Assembly: GCA_910575435.1 (NCBI GenBank)
Contig: CAJTGI010000006.1
Span: forward strand, 1-64,000
Direction: 5' to 3'
DNA from: Clostridiaceae bacterium
Lineage (GTDB): Bacteria > Bacillota > Clostridia > Lachnospirales > Lachnospiraceae
DNA: 64,000 nucleotides
Shown here piece by piece: positions 42,241 through 51,031 of this stretch (the first letter of the stretch is position 1; each line of letters begins with the position of its first letter). A program made the position numbers and the translations under genes. The notes beneath the pieces were generated by a model. That model searched no databases, was not told the origin of the DNA, and saw only the letters and a program-made list of their open reading frames with translations.

Positions 42241-43074
42241 ATGATGGATTTTTTTTATCCGGTATTGGGAAAGCAGGAGCGTCTGCCCTTCTATCTTGCG
42301 GGAATCGGGGTGGCGAACCCGGAATATCATGTGGTGCGGGAGCCGGGATTAATCTCCCATCAGATTTCCTATACTCTGGCGGGAAAGGGAGAACTGCTGG
42401 TGGGCGGGGAGAGTTATGTGCTGGAGGAGGGCAGCCTTTTTTACATCGCGCCGGGGATTCCCCACGAGTATTACCCGATTGTGGAGGATGACTGGACTAC
42501 CTGCTGGGTGGTCTTTCGGGGAGATTACTTGGGAGAGATTATGCCAAAATTGGGGTTTGACGGGTTTGTTCAGAGAGACGGCGTGGTTACGGAGGAACTG
42601 CGGAAGATATTCCGCAGAATGGAGTCGGCTGCCCAGGACCCTGTCTGGGGAGATGAGAAATGCTCGGTTCTGGTTTACGAGTATATCATGGCAGTGAGGA
42701 GGACCATCCAGTCTGGTGAGAAGAATGGGGGTCGGGGCATGGGAAGCATTCTGGATGAGGCGCTGATGCATATCCACGCCCACTATGCCCAGGATATTAC
42801 TTTGGAGGAGCTGGCGGGCATCAGCGGCGTGACGAAGCAGCACTTCTGTCGGGTGTTTAAGGCAAAGACCGGGATGCGCCCCATGGAATATCTGGCCAGG
42901 AAGCGGATTGCGGAAGCCAGGGGATTGCTGCTGAACACCAAGATGCCTGTGGCTGAAATTGGGAAAATGGTGGGGTATGAAAATCTTACTTATTTTGGAA
43001 TGGTGTTTAAAAAGTACGAGGGGATTTCGCCCACGGACTGTCGGAAGAGAAGGGGGACGGCATTGATGTGGTAA
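42241..43074 (+). CDS. AraC family transcriptional regulator
   Basis: 277 residues. N-terminal cupin-type sensor (about 15-150; EEGSLFYIAPGIPHEYYP) and C-terminal double HTH (about 175-275) with TLEELAGISGVTKQHFCRVF and EIGKMVGYENLTYFGMVFKK. AraC proteins with this cupin usually sense sugars. It lies directly before the GH59-like glycosidase gene, its most likely target. ATG at 42241 with GGTAGGTGAA upstream. Confidence 0.9.
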   Translation: MMDFFYPVLGKQERLPFYLAGIGVANPEYHVVREPGLISHQISYTLAGKGELLVGGESYVLEEGSLFYIAPGIPHEYYPIVEDDWTTCWVVFRGDYLGEIMPKLGFDGFVQRDGVVTEELRKIFRRMESAAQDPVWGDEKCSVLVYEYIMAVRRTIQSGEKNGGRGMGSILDEALMHIHAHYAQDITLEELAGISGVTKQHFCRVFKAKTGMRPMEYLARKRIAEARGLLLNTKMPVAEIGKMVGYENLTYFGMVFKKYEGISPTDCRKRRGTALMW

Positions 43075-43104
43075 GATGATGGCTGTGAATAGTATTATTT
43101 GATT

Positions 43105-43299
43105 GTTACTATTCACAGCCATTCATCCCTTCATGCGATAGACCCGCTGCCTAAAGGCATCGGTCACTGCTAGCGCAGTTTTGTCTATCCCATGAGGGGA
43201 TGAACAGCTTCCACAGTCCATAGAGAAGGAAAGAACCGTCTCTTACAAGCAAGCTTGACGAGACAGCCTCTTTCCTTCTCTATGACTGTGAATAGTAAC
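43105..43299. repeat. 195-bp element with 14-bp inverted ends, family 2
   Basis: GTTACTATTCACAG (43105-43118) and CTGTGAATAGTAAC (43286-43299) are perfect inverted ends. Inside are nested palindromes: ATTCATCCC/GGGATGAA, GATAGAC/GTCTATC, and CATAGAGAAGGAAAGA/TCTTTCCTTCTCTATG. ATTTG occurs on both flanks. The left end can also pair with GGCTGTGAATAGTA at 43081-43094. Blocks match 37615-37748 in inverse orientation. No ORF. Confidence 0.75.
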
Positions 43300-43336
43300 A
43301 TTTGTTCATATTTTTGGAATGGGGAATTTTTTCAGA

Positions 43337-43365
43337 TTGTGTTGTCCTTTCAGGGATTATATAAT
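43337..43365 (+). promoter_or_regulatory. promoter of the GH59-like gene
   Basis: TTGTGT (43337-43342), a 17-bp spacer, TATAAT (43360-43365), about 40 nt before the ATG at 43406. Confidence 0.65.
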
Positions 43366-43405
43366 ACAGATAACGATTGTTTGTGTATCTGAAAAGGAGG
43401 ACACT

Positions 43406-46400
43406 ATGAGAAGAAGACTGTTAAAGGGTGCGGGGGCATTGCTTCTGAGCATGTCTATGGCGCTTACTGGCGGCATTTTTCCGCAGGGCGGGAAGGCTGC
43501 CGGGAGGAAGGGCGTTTCGGAGACCAAGACGGGAGAGATTGTCATCAATGGCGATGACATTAAGAAAGACAATGTGAACGGATTGACGTATAAGGGATTT
43601 GGCCTTTTGAGCGGAAATTCCTCCAGCGATTTGCTGATGGATTACAAGGCGGAAAATCCTAAGGCTTATGCGGAATTGATGCAGCGGCTTTTTGGCGGAA
43701 AATATCCCATCATGACCCATGTCAAGCTGGAGATGGGAAATGACAGGAACACTTCCACCGGCCCGGAGTCGGCTACCAAGAGGTATCAGGAACAGCGGGC
43801 GAATGTCAAGCGCAATCCGGGCTGGCAGTTGGCGGCGGATGCCAAGAAGGTCAATCCCAATGTGAAGGTAAGCATCCTTTCCTGGTGTACTCCTGCCTAC
43901 GTGTCCACGGATGAATTGAAATACGCATGGTACAAGGAAAGCATTCTGGCTGGATATGAGGCATACGGATTCATGGTGGATTATATCAATCCCAATGTGA
44001 ACGAGTCGTGGAATACCAGCAAGGATGTGGCCCGCACGAAGAAGTTTGCCAAGTGGATCAAGGAAGAGACCAGCAAGACCATACCTGACAAGAAGGCGTT
44101 GGAACTCTATCAGAAGATTCAGATGGTGGTATCGGATGAGGCCAACGTGGTCAGCGATGATGTGGCAAAGACCATGAAGTCGGATCAGGAATTTTATGAT
44201 GCCGTTGGTGCCGTGGGATACCACTACAAGACGGCAGATGACAACAACGGCGGCATGAAATGGCTGGCGGAGGAGATGGACAAGGAGGTGTGGAACAGCG
44301 AGGGACAGGCCGCATTTTCTAATTCTGCCTTCCGTCCCGCCAACAATGTGAAAGACCCGGAAACGCCGGGAACAGGCATCGGCGGCGTGGGCAGCGCGCT
44401 GGAGATGGGCAATGCGGTGATTAAGTTCTTTACTGATTCCAGACGCTCCCATGTAATCTACCAGCCTGCCATTGGCGGGTTCTATGAGGGCGGCCAGTAT
44501 TCTTTCAAGGAATTGGTCAGCGCCAGGGATCCCTGGTCGGGATGGATTCATTACGATGCAGGACTGCTGGTGTTGTCCCATCTGAGCAAGTTTGCGGTGA
44601 CGGGCTGGGAGAATGAAAGTAATACTGCGGGCATCTGGCGGGCCATTCCCCAGGCTTCCAAGTCATCTGCCATCCAGACCAATTCCAGCAACGAGGTGAA
44701 TGGAAGAAATGGCGGGGAGAATTATATGACGGTGGCATCCCCTGCTAAGGATAATTTTTCTACAATGGTAGTAAATGACAGCGAATATCCCATGACCTAT
44801 ACGCTAAAGACCGAGAATATGAACCTGACGGACAATGGGAAACTGGAGCTGTGGGAAACTAGGGCGGCGGACCAGGGCGCATTCAATGAGAATTACATGA
44901 AGTGCCTAGGAGATCTGGAGAAGAATGGCCAGGGAGAGTATGCATTCCAGGTGAAGCCCTATTCTGTCGTGACAGTGACATCTCTGGATGTGTCTGGCAG
45001 CCAGGAACATACGGAGGCATTGCCCGTGGAGGGGGACAGGACGGTTCTGGACACAGACAGCACGGGGAATCAGCAGAACACAGAGGACGGCTATCTCTAC
45101 GCAGATGATTTTAACTATGAGGGAAAGACGGTGCCCATGCTGGACGGCAAGGGAGGCTATACGGGGGAGACTGAGAATTATATTGATAACAGGGGCGGGG
45201 AGACTGGCGCCATCCCGCGCTACAATCACAACCTGAATGGCGCATTCGAGGTTTACAGGAGAAATGCTAAGAATTTCGTACTGCGGCAGCAGTTGAATCG
45301 GCAGCAGTATGGCCTGGGCGGAGCCTGGGGATACGGTGATGCGGTTACGGCGATTGGGGATTACCGCTGGACGAATTATGCCGCATCCGTTGACGTGTAT
45401 TTCGAGAAGACGGTGGAGAAGCAGTATGCGTCCATCGGCATCAGGCAGTTCGGCACTTCCCCGAAACTTCCAAATAGTTCAGGGTATTCATTGCAGGTGA
45501 TGGAGACGGGGGACTGGAAGTTATACCGCTTGAAGGAAGAAGTGGCATCGGGAAAGATTGATGCCGGCAAGACAAAGGCGGGCACTTGGTTCCAGCTGAA
45601 ACTGCGGGGGGCAGGGAATAAGATTCAGGCTTATATCAATAATGAATTGATTGCTGAATACGAGGATGCCTCTCCCATTACAGCAGGCCGGGTGGCGCTG
45701 GGATGCGATTATACTTTTACCCAGTTTGACAATCTGGCGGTGACCAAGGTCAAGGGCTATGCGTCCTATTATGCGGAGGCGGTGGACAATCTGGAAATGT
45801 ATGACCTGACTCCCCAGAGGAATGTCAAGCTGGCGTACAATGACCAGTGGAATCACACCAATGGGCAGGGCATGTTCGTATATCAGAGAAGTTCCTCTTG
45901 GAGTACCGGCGTGGGGGCGTCTATGACCTACCAGTTCAAGGGCACCGGCATGGAGATTATCGGGGCGAATAAATCCGCCAATAAGGTGAATGTCACGGTG
46001 GATGGTAATCTTGTGAAGCAGGGGGACCCCCTTCAAGATGCCACAGACCTTTTGACGGCTTACAGGATTGACGGGCTGGAATATGGCGATCACACGGTAA
46101 CGATTCAGGTGGCAGAGGGTTCTCTGCATGTGGATCTGGTGGGCATCTTGGGCCAGACATATCAGGGCGAGGAAGTGAACGTAGCACCGAAAGCGGATGC
46201 AGAGTTTAATCCCCCGAAAGAACTTCTGGTAGAGCCTCCGAAGACTGAGGAGCCGCCTAAAGCCGACAATCCGCCCAAGGATGAAACGCCTTCTGGAACT
46301 TCCCCGAAAAAGGGATATACCGTGAAGGTGGGCAATGGAAAGTACAAGGTGACGAGCGGGGCGAAGAAGACGGTGGCCTATGCCGCTGCTGTAAAGACCA

Positions 46401-46747
46401 AGGCTACCAGCATCACGGTGCCTGACACGGTGAAGCTTAAGGTGAATGGCAAGTCCGTTACCTGCAAGGTTACTTCTATTTCTGCTAAGGCATTTGCAAA
46501 ATGCAAGAAACTGAAGAAGGTGACCATCGGCAAGAATATAGCTTCTATCGGCAAAGAGGCGTTCAAGGGCTGCAAGGCATTGAAAAAGATTGCAGTGAAG
46601 TCAAAAGCCTTGAAGAGCGTGGGAAAGAATGCGATTAAGGGCATTCATAAGAAGGCGGTTATCAGTTGCGGCAGCAAGGCAAAGGCATATAAGAAACTGT
46701 TTTCTGGCAAGACGGGATATAAGAAGAGTATGAAGGTGAAGAAGTAG
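43406..46747 (+). CDS. secreted GH59-like glycosidase with C-terminal LRR domain
   Basis: 1113 residues. Signal peptide (to about GGKAAG). The N-terminal half resembles glycoside hydrolase family 59 (galactocerebrosidase). Probable acid/base Glu at about 200 in NPNVNESW and nucleophile Glu at about 299 in VWNSEGQ. A lectin-like domain (about 575-760, VDVYFEKTVEKQYASIGIRQ), a further beta-domain (about 770-900), a Pro/Glu/Lys linker (PPKTEEPPKADNPPKDE) and four LRR_5 repeats with a Lys-rich end follow. A gut bacterium could use it on galactosyl lipids or glycans. AAGGAGG precedes the ATG; the AraC gene upstream is the probable regulator. Confidence 0.8.
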   Translation: MRRRLLKGAGALLLSMSMALTGGIFPQGGKAAGRKGVSETKTGEIVINGDDIKKDNVNGLTYKGFGLLSGNSSSDLLMDYKAENPKAYAELMQRLFGGKYPIMTHVKLEMGNDRNTSTGPESATKRYQEQRANVKRNPGWQLAADAKKVNPNVKVSILSWCTPAYVSTDELKYAWYKESILAGYEAYGFMVDYINPNVNESWNTSKDVARTKKFAKWIKEETSKTIPDKKALELYQKIQMVVSDEANVVSDDVAKTMKSDQEFYDAVGAVGYHYKTADDNNGGMKWLAEEMDKEVWNSEGQAAFSNSAFRPANNVKDPETPGTGIGGVGSALEMGNAVIKFFTDSRRSHVIYQPAIGGFYEGGQYSFKELVSARDPWSGWIHYDAGLLVLSHLSKFAVTGWENESNTAGIWRAIPQASKSSAIQTNSSNEVNGRNGGENYMTVASPAKDNFSTMVVNDSEYPMTYTLKTENMNLTDNGKLELWETRAADQGAFNENYMKCLGDLEKNGQGEYAFQVKPYSVVTVTSLDVSGSQEHTEALPVEGDRTVLDTDSTGNQQNTEDGYLYADDFNYEGKTVPMLDGKGGYTGETENYIDNRGGETGAIPRYNHNLNGAFEVYRRNAKNFVLRQQLNRQQYGLGGAWGYGDAVTAIGDYRWTNYAASVDVYFEKTVEKQYASIGIRQFGTSPKLPNSSGYSLQVMETGDWKLYRLKEEVASGKIDAGKTKAGTWFQLKLRGAGNKIQAYINNELIAEYEDASPITAGRVALGCDYTFTQFDNLAVTKVKGYASYYAEAVDNLEMYDLTPQRNVKLAYNDQWNHTNGQGMFVYQRSSSWSTGVGASMTYQFKGTGMEIIGANKSANKVNVTVDGNLVKQGDPLQDATDLLTAYRIDGLEYGDHTVTIQVAEGSLHVDLVGILGQTYQGEEVNVAPKADAEFNPPKELLVEPPKTEEPPKADNPPKDETPSGTSPKKGYTVKVGNGKYKVTSGAKKTVAYAAAVKTKATSITVPDTVKLKVNGKSVTCKVTSISAKAFAKCKKLKKVTIGKNIASIGKEAFKGCKALKKIAVKSKALKSVGKNAIKGIHKKAVISCGSKAKAYKKLFSGKTGYKKSMKVKK

Positions 46748-46791
46748 AATAGAGATTATGGGCCTCTGATGGAAGCGCATAGGAAGAGTCT

Positions 46792-46833
46792 ATAGAGCTG
46801 GGAATCTTAAAAAGTTTTCCGGCTCTATTTTTT
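46792..46833 (+). terminator. terminator of the GH59-like gene
   Basis: ATAGAGCTGG...CCGGCTCTAT stem with a 16-nt A/T loop, followed by TTTTTT, 45 nt after the stop codon. Confidence 0.8.
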
Positions 46834-46851
46834 ATATAGGAAGAATGCATA

Positions 46852-46935
46852 GAGGAGTCTGGCAAAAAAGATGTTTCTAGTGCAAAAACAAAGGAAATTG
46901 CCATTCGGATTATATTCAAAAAAATTATTTATTGA
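46852..46935 (+). pseudogene. 3' remnant of a class D beta-lactamase-like gene
   Basis: The frame EESGKKDVSSAKTKEIAIRI ends at a TGA (46933-46935). It matches the last about 25 codons of the larger relic at 51032-51570 (EEVSSAKAKEIAIQIVSDY); at the nucleotide level about 40 of 46 bases agree over 46870-46915. No start codon or ribosome binding site is left. Confidence 0.65.
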
Positions 46936-46959
46936 TAAAATGGTCTACATTTTTTCAAA

Positions 46960-47190
46960 GCAGAGGAAGTCCCGGAAAAGATAAGAGTGCTGGTAGTCAA
47001 GCTGGGGAAAAGACCAGAGAGGAGAGAAATCGGGGCAGAACCGGAAGAGATGCGGAGGGTTGTGGGCGGGAGAATACAACAGTTCCAGCCCTTTGAGGAT
47101 GAAGCCGCCATTATCTGCAATGAGGAGTGAAAACTGGAGGGACTGCCGCCAAACAGGGCAGTCTATTTACGGGATGGAATTAAGGTGTAG
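46960..47190 (+). pseudogene. broken DUF3846 domain gene
   Basis: The frame reads VPEKIRVLVVKLGKRPERRE...RVVGGRIQQFQPFEDEAAIICNEE, then TGA (47128-47130), then KLEGLPPNRAVYLRDG before a TAG at 47188-47190. This is the DUF3846 pattern common on conjugative elements and plasmids, with a Gly codon changed to a stop. The 5' end runs into the beta-lactamase remnant and no start is visible. Function unknown. Confidence 0.65.
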
Positions 47191-47301
47191 AAAGCCAAGC
47201 CGCTCAAGGAGATGGAGAGGTAGGAAATTTGGTTGGTCAATTTTATTTATTGACAGTAGATTATGAAGTCGATAGAATAAAAGCAAGAGGAGGGCGATCG
47301 G

Positions 47302-47586
47302 ATGAATGTATTAGCAGGGGAATATGATGAAAAGAGCGGGCTTCCCATGGATAAATCTTATCTGGAATGTGGTTTGCCGGGATTTTTACAGGAATCGTTA
47401 GAACAGATGAAAGAGGCATGGAGAAAGCGGGATGATGGAGAAAACTACCTGCGATGGGACTGCGATTATTGTAGTTTCCAGAGCGATATCAATGTTGCCG
47501 AGGTCAATGGATTGATTACCAGCGAGCAGGCATGGTATCTCAGGGAGGAATATCTGCGGATAGAAAGACCGGGAGCAGACCTTTAA
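47302..47586 (+). CDS. small protein upstream of a HipA-like kinase, unknown function
   Basis: 94 residues, acidic, soluble. Marked by WDCDYCSFQSDINVAEVNG and ITSEQAWYLREEYL. I recognise it only as a type of small ORF seen with mobile DNA in Lachnospiraceae. GGAGGG precedes the ATG. It lies 57 nt before the kinase gene and could be its antidote or cofactor; that is inference from position. Confidence 0.6.
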   Translation: MNVLAGEYDEKSGLPMDKSYLECGLPGFLQESLEQMKEAWRKRDDGENYLRWDCDYCSFQSDINVAEVNGLITSEQAWYLREEYLRIERPGADL

Positions 47587-47643
47587 AAGCAAGGGATAAA
47601 TGGCTGAAATATATGACTGAAAAGCGAGAAATGAGGGTTGAAT

Positions 47644-48552
47644 ATGATTGATTTTACAGGACTGCCAAAGAAAAATAAGACCTATGCAGGTGCAAATGGC
47701 AGCAAGATTTCAGTTGTCTATAAGGGAGAGCAATATATGCTGAAGTTCCCTCCGCATCCGTCAAAGAATGAGAAAATGAGTTACAGTAACAGTTGCATTT
47801 CAGAATATCTTGGATGCAGGATATTTGAGAGTGTGGGGATTCCTGTGCAGGATACAATGCTAGGCACTTACATGACAGAGAAAAGCGGAGAGAAAGTAGT
47901 CGTGGCTTGCAAGGATTTTACTTCGGTCGGGATAGTCCTACAGGATTTTGCTTCACTGAAAAACCAGGTTATTGACTCAGAACGGAATGGATATGGCACG
48001 GAATTGGGTGATATTGTTTCGGTGTTTGCGGAGCAGACGGCAGTGGAGCCGGAGGAATTAAGCAGGCGTTTTTGGGATATGTTTATCGTGGATGCGCTGA
48101 TTGGAAACTGGGATCGTCATAATGGAAACTGGGGATTTTTGTACGATGTTCAGAAGGATTCCCTGACGCTTGCCCCTGTTTTTGACTGCGGGAGCAGTCT
48201 TTTTCCGCAGGCGGATGAGAGGATGATGGAGAATATTTTAGCGGACGAACGGGAAATTCACCATCGGATCTTTAATATTCCGCAGTCCGCTATCCAGAAA
48301 AATGGCAGGAAAATCAATTATTATGAGTTCATTTCTTCGTTGGAGAATGAGGAGTGTAATAGGGCATTAGGACGGATTCTGCCAAGGGTAGATATGAAAA
48401 GAATTGCTGAAATCATTAATGAAACTCCGGTCATTAGCGATTTGCAGAAGGAGTTTTATAAGAAGATGCTGACGGCAAGAAAGGAACGTATTTTAGATTA
48501 TTCTATAAAGCGGCTGCATAAACGGGAGAAAGGCAGGAGTTTGGAGCGGTAA
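47644..48552 (+). CDS. HipA/CtkA-like protein kinase
   Basis: 302 residues. A short N-terminal lobe (VVYKGEQYMLKFP, with the probable ATP-binding Lys), then the catalytic loop NWDRHNGNWGF (Asp about 157, Asn about 160-162) and the metal-binding VFDCGSSL (Asp about 181). This is the HipA-fold Ser/Thr kinase group that includes H. pylori CtkA. It lacks the HipA N-terminal domain, and no HipB-like HTH gene is adjacent. The ATG at 47644 has GAGGG upstream. It sits in a decayed accessory island and may be a toxin or a regulatory kinase. Confidence 0.8.
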   Translation: MIDFTGLPKKNKTYAGANGSKISVVYKGEQYMLKFPPHPSKNEKMSYSNSCISEYLGCRIFESVGIPVQDTMLGTYMTEKSGEKVVVACKDFTSVGIVLQDFASLKNQVIDSERNGYGTELGDIVSVFAEQTAVEPEELSRRFWDMFIVDALIGNWDRHNGNWGFLYDVQKDSLTLAPVFDCGSSLFPQADERMMENILADEREIHHRIFNIPQSAIQKNGRKINYYEFISSLENEECNRALGRILPRVDMKRIAEIINETPVISDLQKEFYKKMLTARKERILDYSIKRLHKREKGRSLER

Positions 48553-48695
48553 AAATAAATAGAATAGTGTCTCTTATGGGTGGGTTTCGGAGTGGAACCT
48601 GCCAAATTTTTGTGGGAATTTATGCGCCAGACAGGGATGTAAAACTGGAACCGATGCTTCACTGGAGTTATGCATTATACCAGCCAGCAAGTAAG

Positions 48696-49724
48696 TTTCG
48701 CAAATTAATTTCATAAAAATAGACATGTTCTATAGCCGTTTGGTAGAATCAAGTCACCACAACAAAATTTGCCAAAGGAGGCTGAAGAACCATGTCTGAT
48801 AACATCATACAACTAAATGAGGACTTAATAAAGCACAATCTGAAGGACCTTGTCCGCTCCAGCGTGGAAGAAGCCCTGGTCGAGATGAATCTGGCGGGTG
48901 TCTCCGTACGCCGGGTAGAAGATATCACCGAAGCACTCCGGGGAACCAAAGTATCGCCTGGGACCATAAGCAATCTCAACAAAAAGGCTTATGAACATAT
49001 TGAGCAATGGCGCAGCCAGCCACTGTCCGGTGTCTATCCCAATGTCTATGTAGGCGGTGTCTATCTCAAGCGAGCTGGGGTGATGAGATTCGGAATGTCT
49101 CCATCCTTGTAGCCATTGGTGCAAACAGTGATGGCTACAAGGATGGAGACAAGAACCCGGGCATGCTCAATACCAGACAGGAAGTGTTCCCGGATGCCAG
49201 TTACCAGAGATGTGCTGTCCATTTCTATCGGAATATTTTCTCCGTTACGCCGCGCAATAAAATGAAGACAGCAGCTATGATGCTGAAAGCCATCCATGCC
49301 CGGGAGAGTGCGGAGGCCGCCCGTGAGAAAGCCCGCAGAGTATCGACAAGCTCAACGGGATGAAACTCAGCAGTGCCGCAAAAAAGGTGCAGGAAGGAAT
49401 CGAGGATACCCTGACCTATATGGACTTTCCTACCCAGCACCGGACAAGGATCAGAACCAACAATAACATTGAACGGTTAAACCGTGAGATCAAAGGCTGG
49501 ACAAAGGCGATCGGTGCGTTTCCGGACGGTCAGAGTGCATTTAATGCTGGTATGTGCCAGACTGCGCCATGTAGCCGGGACGCAATGGGGCACCCGTCCA
49601 CCCGTCGTAATATGAACATGGATCACCTCTCCAAACCGGAGGAGAAACTGCTGTCTGATAACATGGCTGACTACCGGCTACCAAATAGCGGAAATTAAAT
49701 TTGCGAAAAAATCTTGACACTATC
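48696..49724 (+). mobile_element. decayed IS256-family insertion sequence
   Basis: Inner inverted repeats TTTCGCAAATTAATTTC (48696-48712) and GAAATTAAATTTGCGAAA (49691-49708). The right outer end TGACACTATC (49715-49724) has no counterpart on the left, so the left tip is lost or rewritten. About 1.03 kb instead of the usual 1.3 kb; it contains the broken transposase below. Confidence 0.7.
48792..49698 (+). pseudogene. IS256-family transposase, multiply disrupted
   Basis: Three frames together give the IS256 order. The N-terminus (EALRGTKVSPGTISNLNKKAY ends the first domain) is followed by a 1-nt loss near 49071 and then EIRNVSILVAIGANSDGY. An in-frame loss of about 45 codons removes part of the DDE core. 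VHFYRNIFSVTPRNK comes next, a second frameshift near 49350, then RTNNNIERLNREIK and a double shift near 49550. Inactive. Confidence 0.85.
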
Positions 49725-49777
49725 ACTCTCAGTTCCGCATATTTTCACTCAAGTTGCGTATAAATCGCACCCTGCCT

Positions 49778-50788
49778 TTAACTCTTAGAATCATCATCTT
49801 TTTTATCAAGAATTTTTTTGGCTTGATCTAACAATTTAATATCTTCCAGTTTTCCATTCTTATTCAAGTCATTAATTCTATTAACGGCAGATGATTCCAT
49901 TTTCAACTTTTTTTGATCAATAAAATCTTTAACAAAATCTTTGACAATATTTTCCGTCAATTTGTCGATCATATCGTCCGTATCGTCCCACGATTTGATT
50001 TCCTCTTTATCAAAATCCGAACATGATCCATACGATCTAAATTCTGATTTTTCATTGTTCCATTGATACCATACATAACTAGTAACAGCTCCACCATAAC
50101 TGTTATTTCCTTGTTCTTTTATAACAACATTTTTCAGTTTCTCTTCAATATATACTTCTCTCAATACAAAAGAACTAGAATCTTTTAAATTTTCTTTAAT
50201 CAAAGAAGACACAATTGCCGCTATGTTTTCTTTGATAACTAAATCTTTTTCATCATTTCCAGCTTTGTCATAAGCTTTTTCAAAGTCGCCTTCTGCCAAA
50301 TATGTATCGTATTTCACAAATAAGTTCGGAACTATCTTAATTCCAGTCACGACCAATCCTACAGCGAATAGTGCCGCAATAATTGCTATAATCATTTTTT
50401 TCTTAGAAAAATGATTCTTTGCATTTACAATTTTTTGGGGGAGATTAATGCTAGTTGCTTTATGTCCACATTTATCACAAAATGTTTGCTTAGGTTCAAG
50501 CAAATTCCCACAATTTATGCAATGTCTCTTGTCTTTATCATATATATCATGCCCGCAGTGATTGCAGTAATCATTACCGTCTACAATTTCATTTCCGCAA
50601 TACTTGCAAAAAATCTTAGGCAGTGTCGCAATTTTGCCTTCTGTTGGTTGATCATTTGTCTGCAATTCAAATAAAGAAGTTTCCCCTTCCTCATTTTCAT
50701 TGGCATTAAACATAGATTCTGGACTACAATATGGGCACGTTTCCAAAGTATCTTCATATTCCTTTTGGCATTTTTCACATTTTTTCAT
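49778..50788 (-). CDS. zinc-ribbon membrane protein, unknown function
   Basis: 336 residues. Three Cys4 zinc ribbons in the cytoplasmic N-terminus: CEKC...CPYC (about 4-20), CKYC...CNHC (about 61-78) and CINC...CDKC (about 89-107). One transmembrane helix (MIIAIIAALFAVGLVVTGI, about 132-150) and an outside Lys/Asp-rich domain follow. Resembles the zinc-ribbon/TcaA-like membrane proteins of Firmicutes, but with no assigned function. A/T-rich relative to the flanking core genes. Single gene behind the decayed IS. Confidence 0.75.
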   Translation of the reverse strand: MKKCEKCQKEYEDTLETCPYCSPESMFNANENEEGETSLFELQTNDQPTEGKIATLPKIFCKYCGNEIVDGNDYCNHCGHDIYDKDKRHCINCGNLLEPKQTFCDKCGHKATSINLPQKIVNAKNHFSKKKMIIAIIAALFAVGLVVTGIKIVPNLFVKYDTYLAEGDFEKAYDKAGNDEKDLVIKENIAAIVSSLIKENLKDSSSFVLREVYIEEKLKNVVIKEQGNNSYGGAVTSYVWYQWNNEKSEFRSYGSCSDFDKEEIKSWDDTDDMIDKLTENIVKDFVKDFIDQKKLKMESSAVNRINDLNKNGKLEDIKLLDQAKKILDKKDDDSKS

Positions 50789-51031
50789 ATGTACACTCTC
50801 CTTTTATACAATATTAAGTTCCAATGCTATTATACTATATTTTATAGATAATGCAATCTATTAAAAATTTGTAAAAAATTATGTTTTCTATTCTTTAATC
50901 CGCTAGATTGTGTAGCATCTTGCCGTTTTTCTGTTTATTTGCCCTAGGTTATGTTATATTAAATGCAAGAAGCAACCAATCTAAATAATGCTTTTGATGC
51001 GAAATAAAATTCTGAGGATATTTTATAAACA

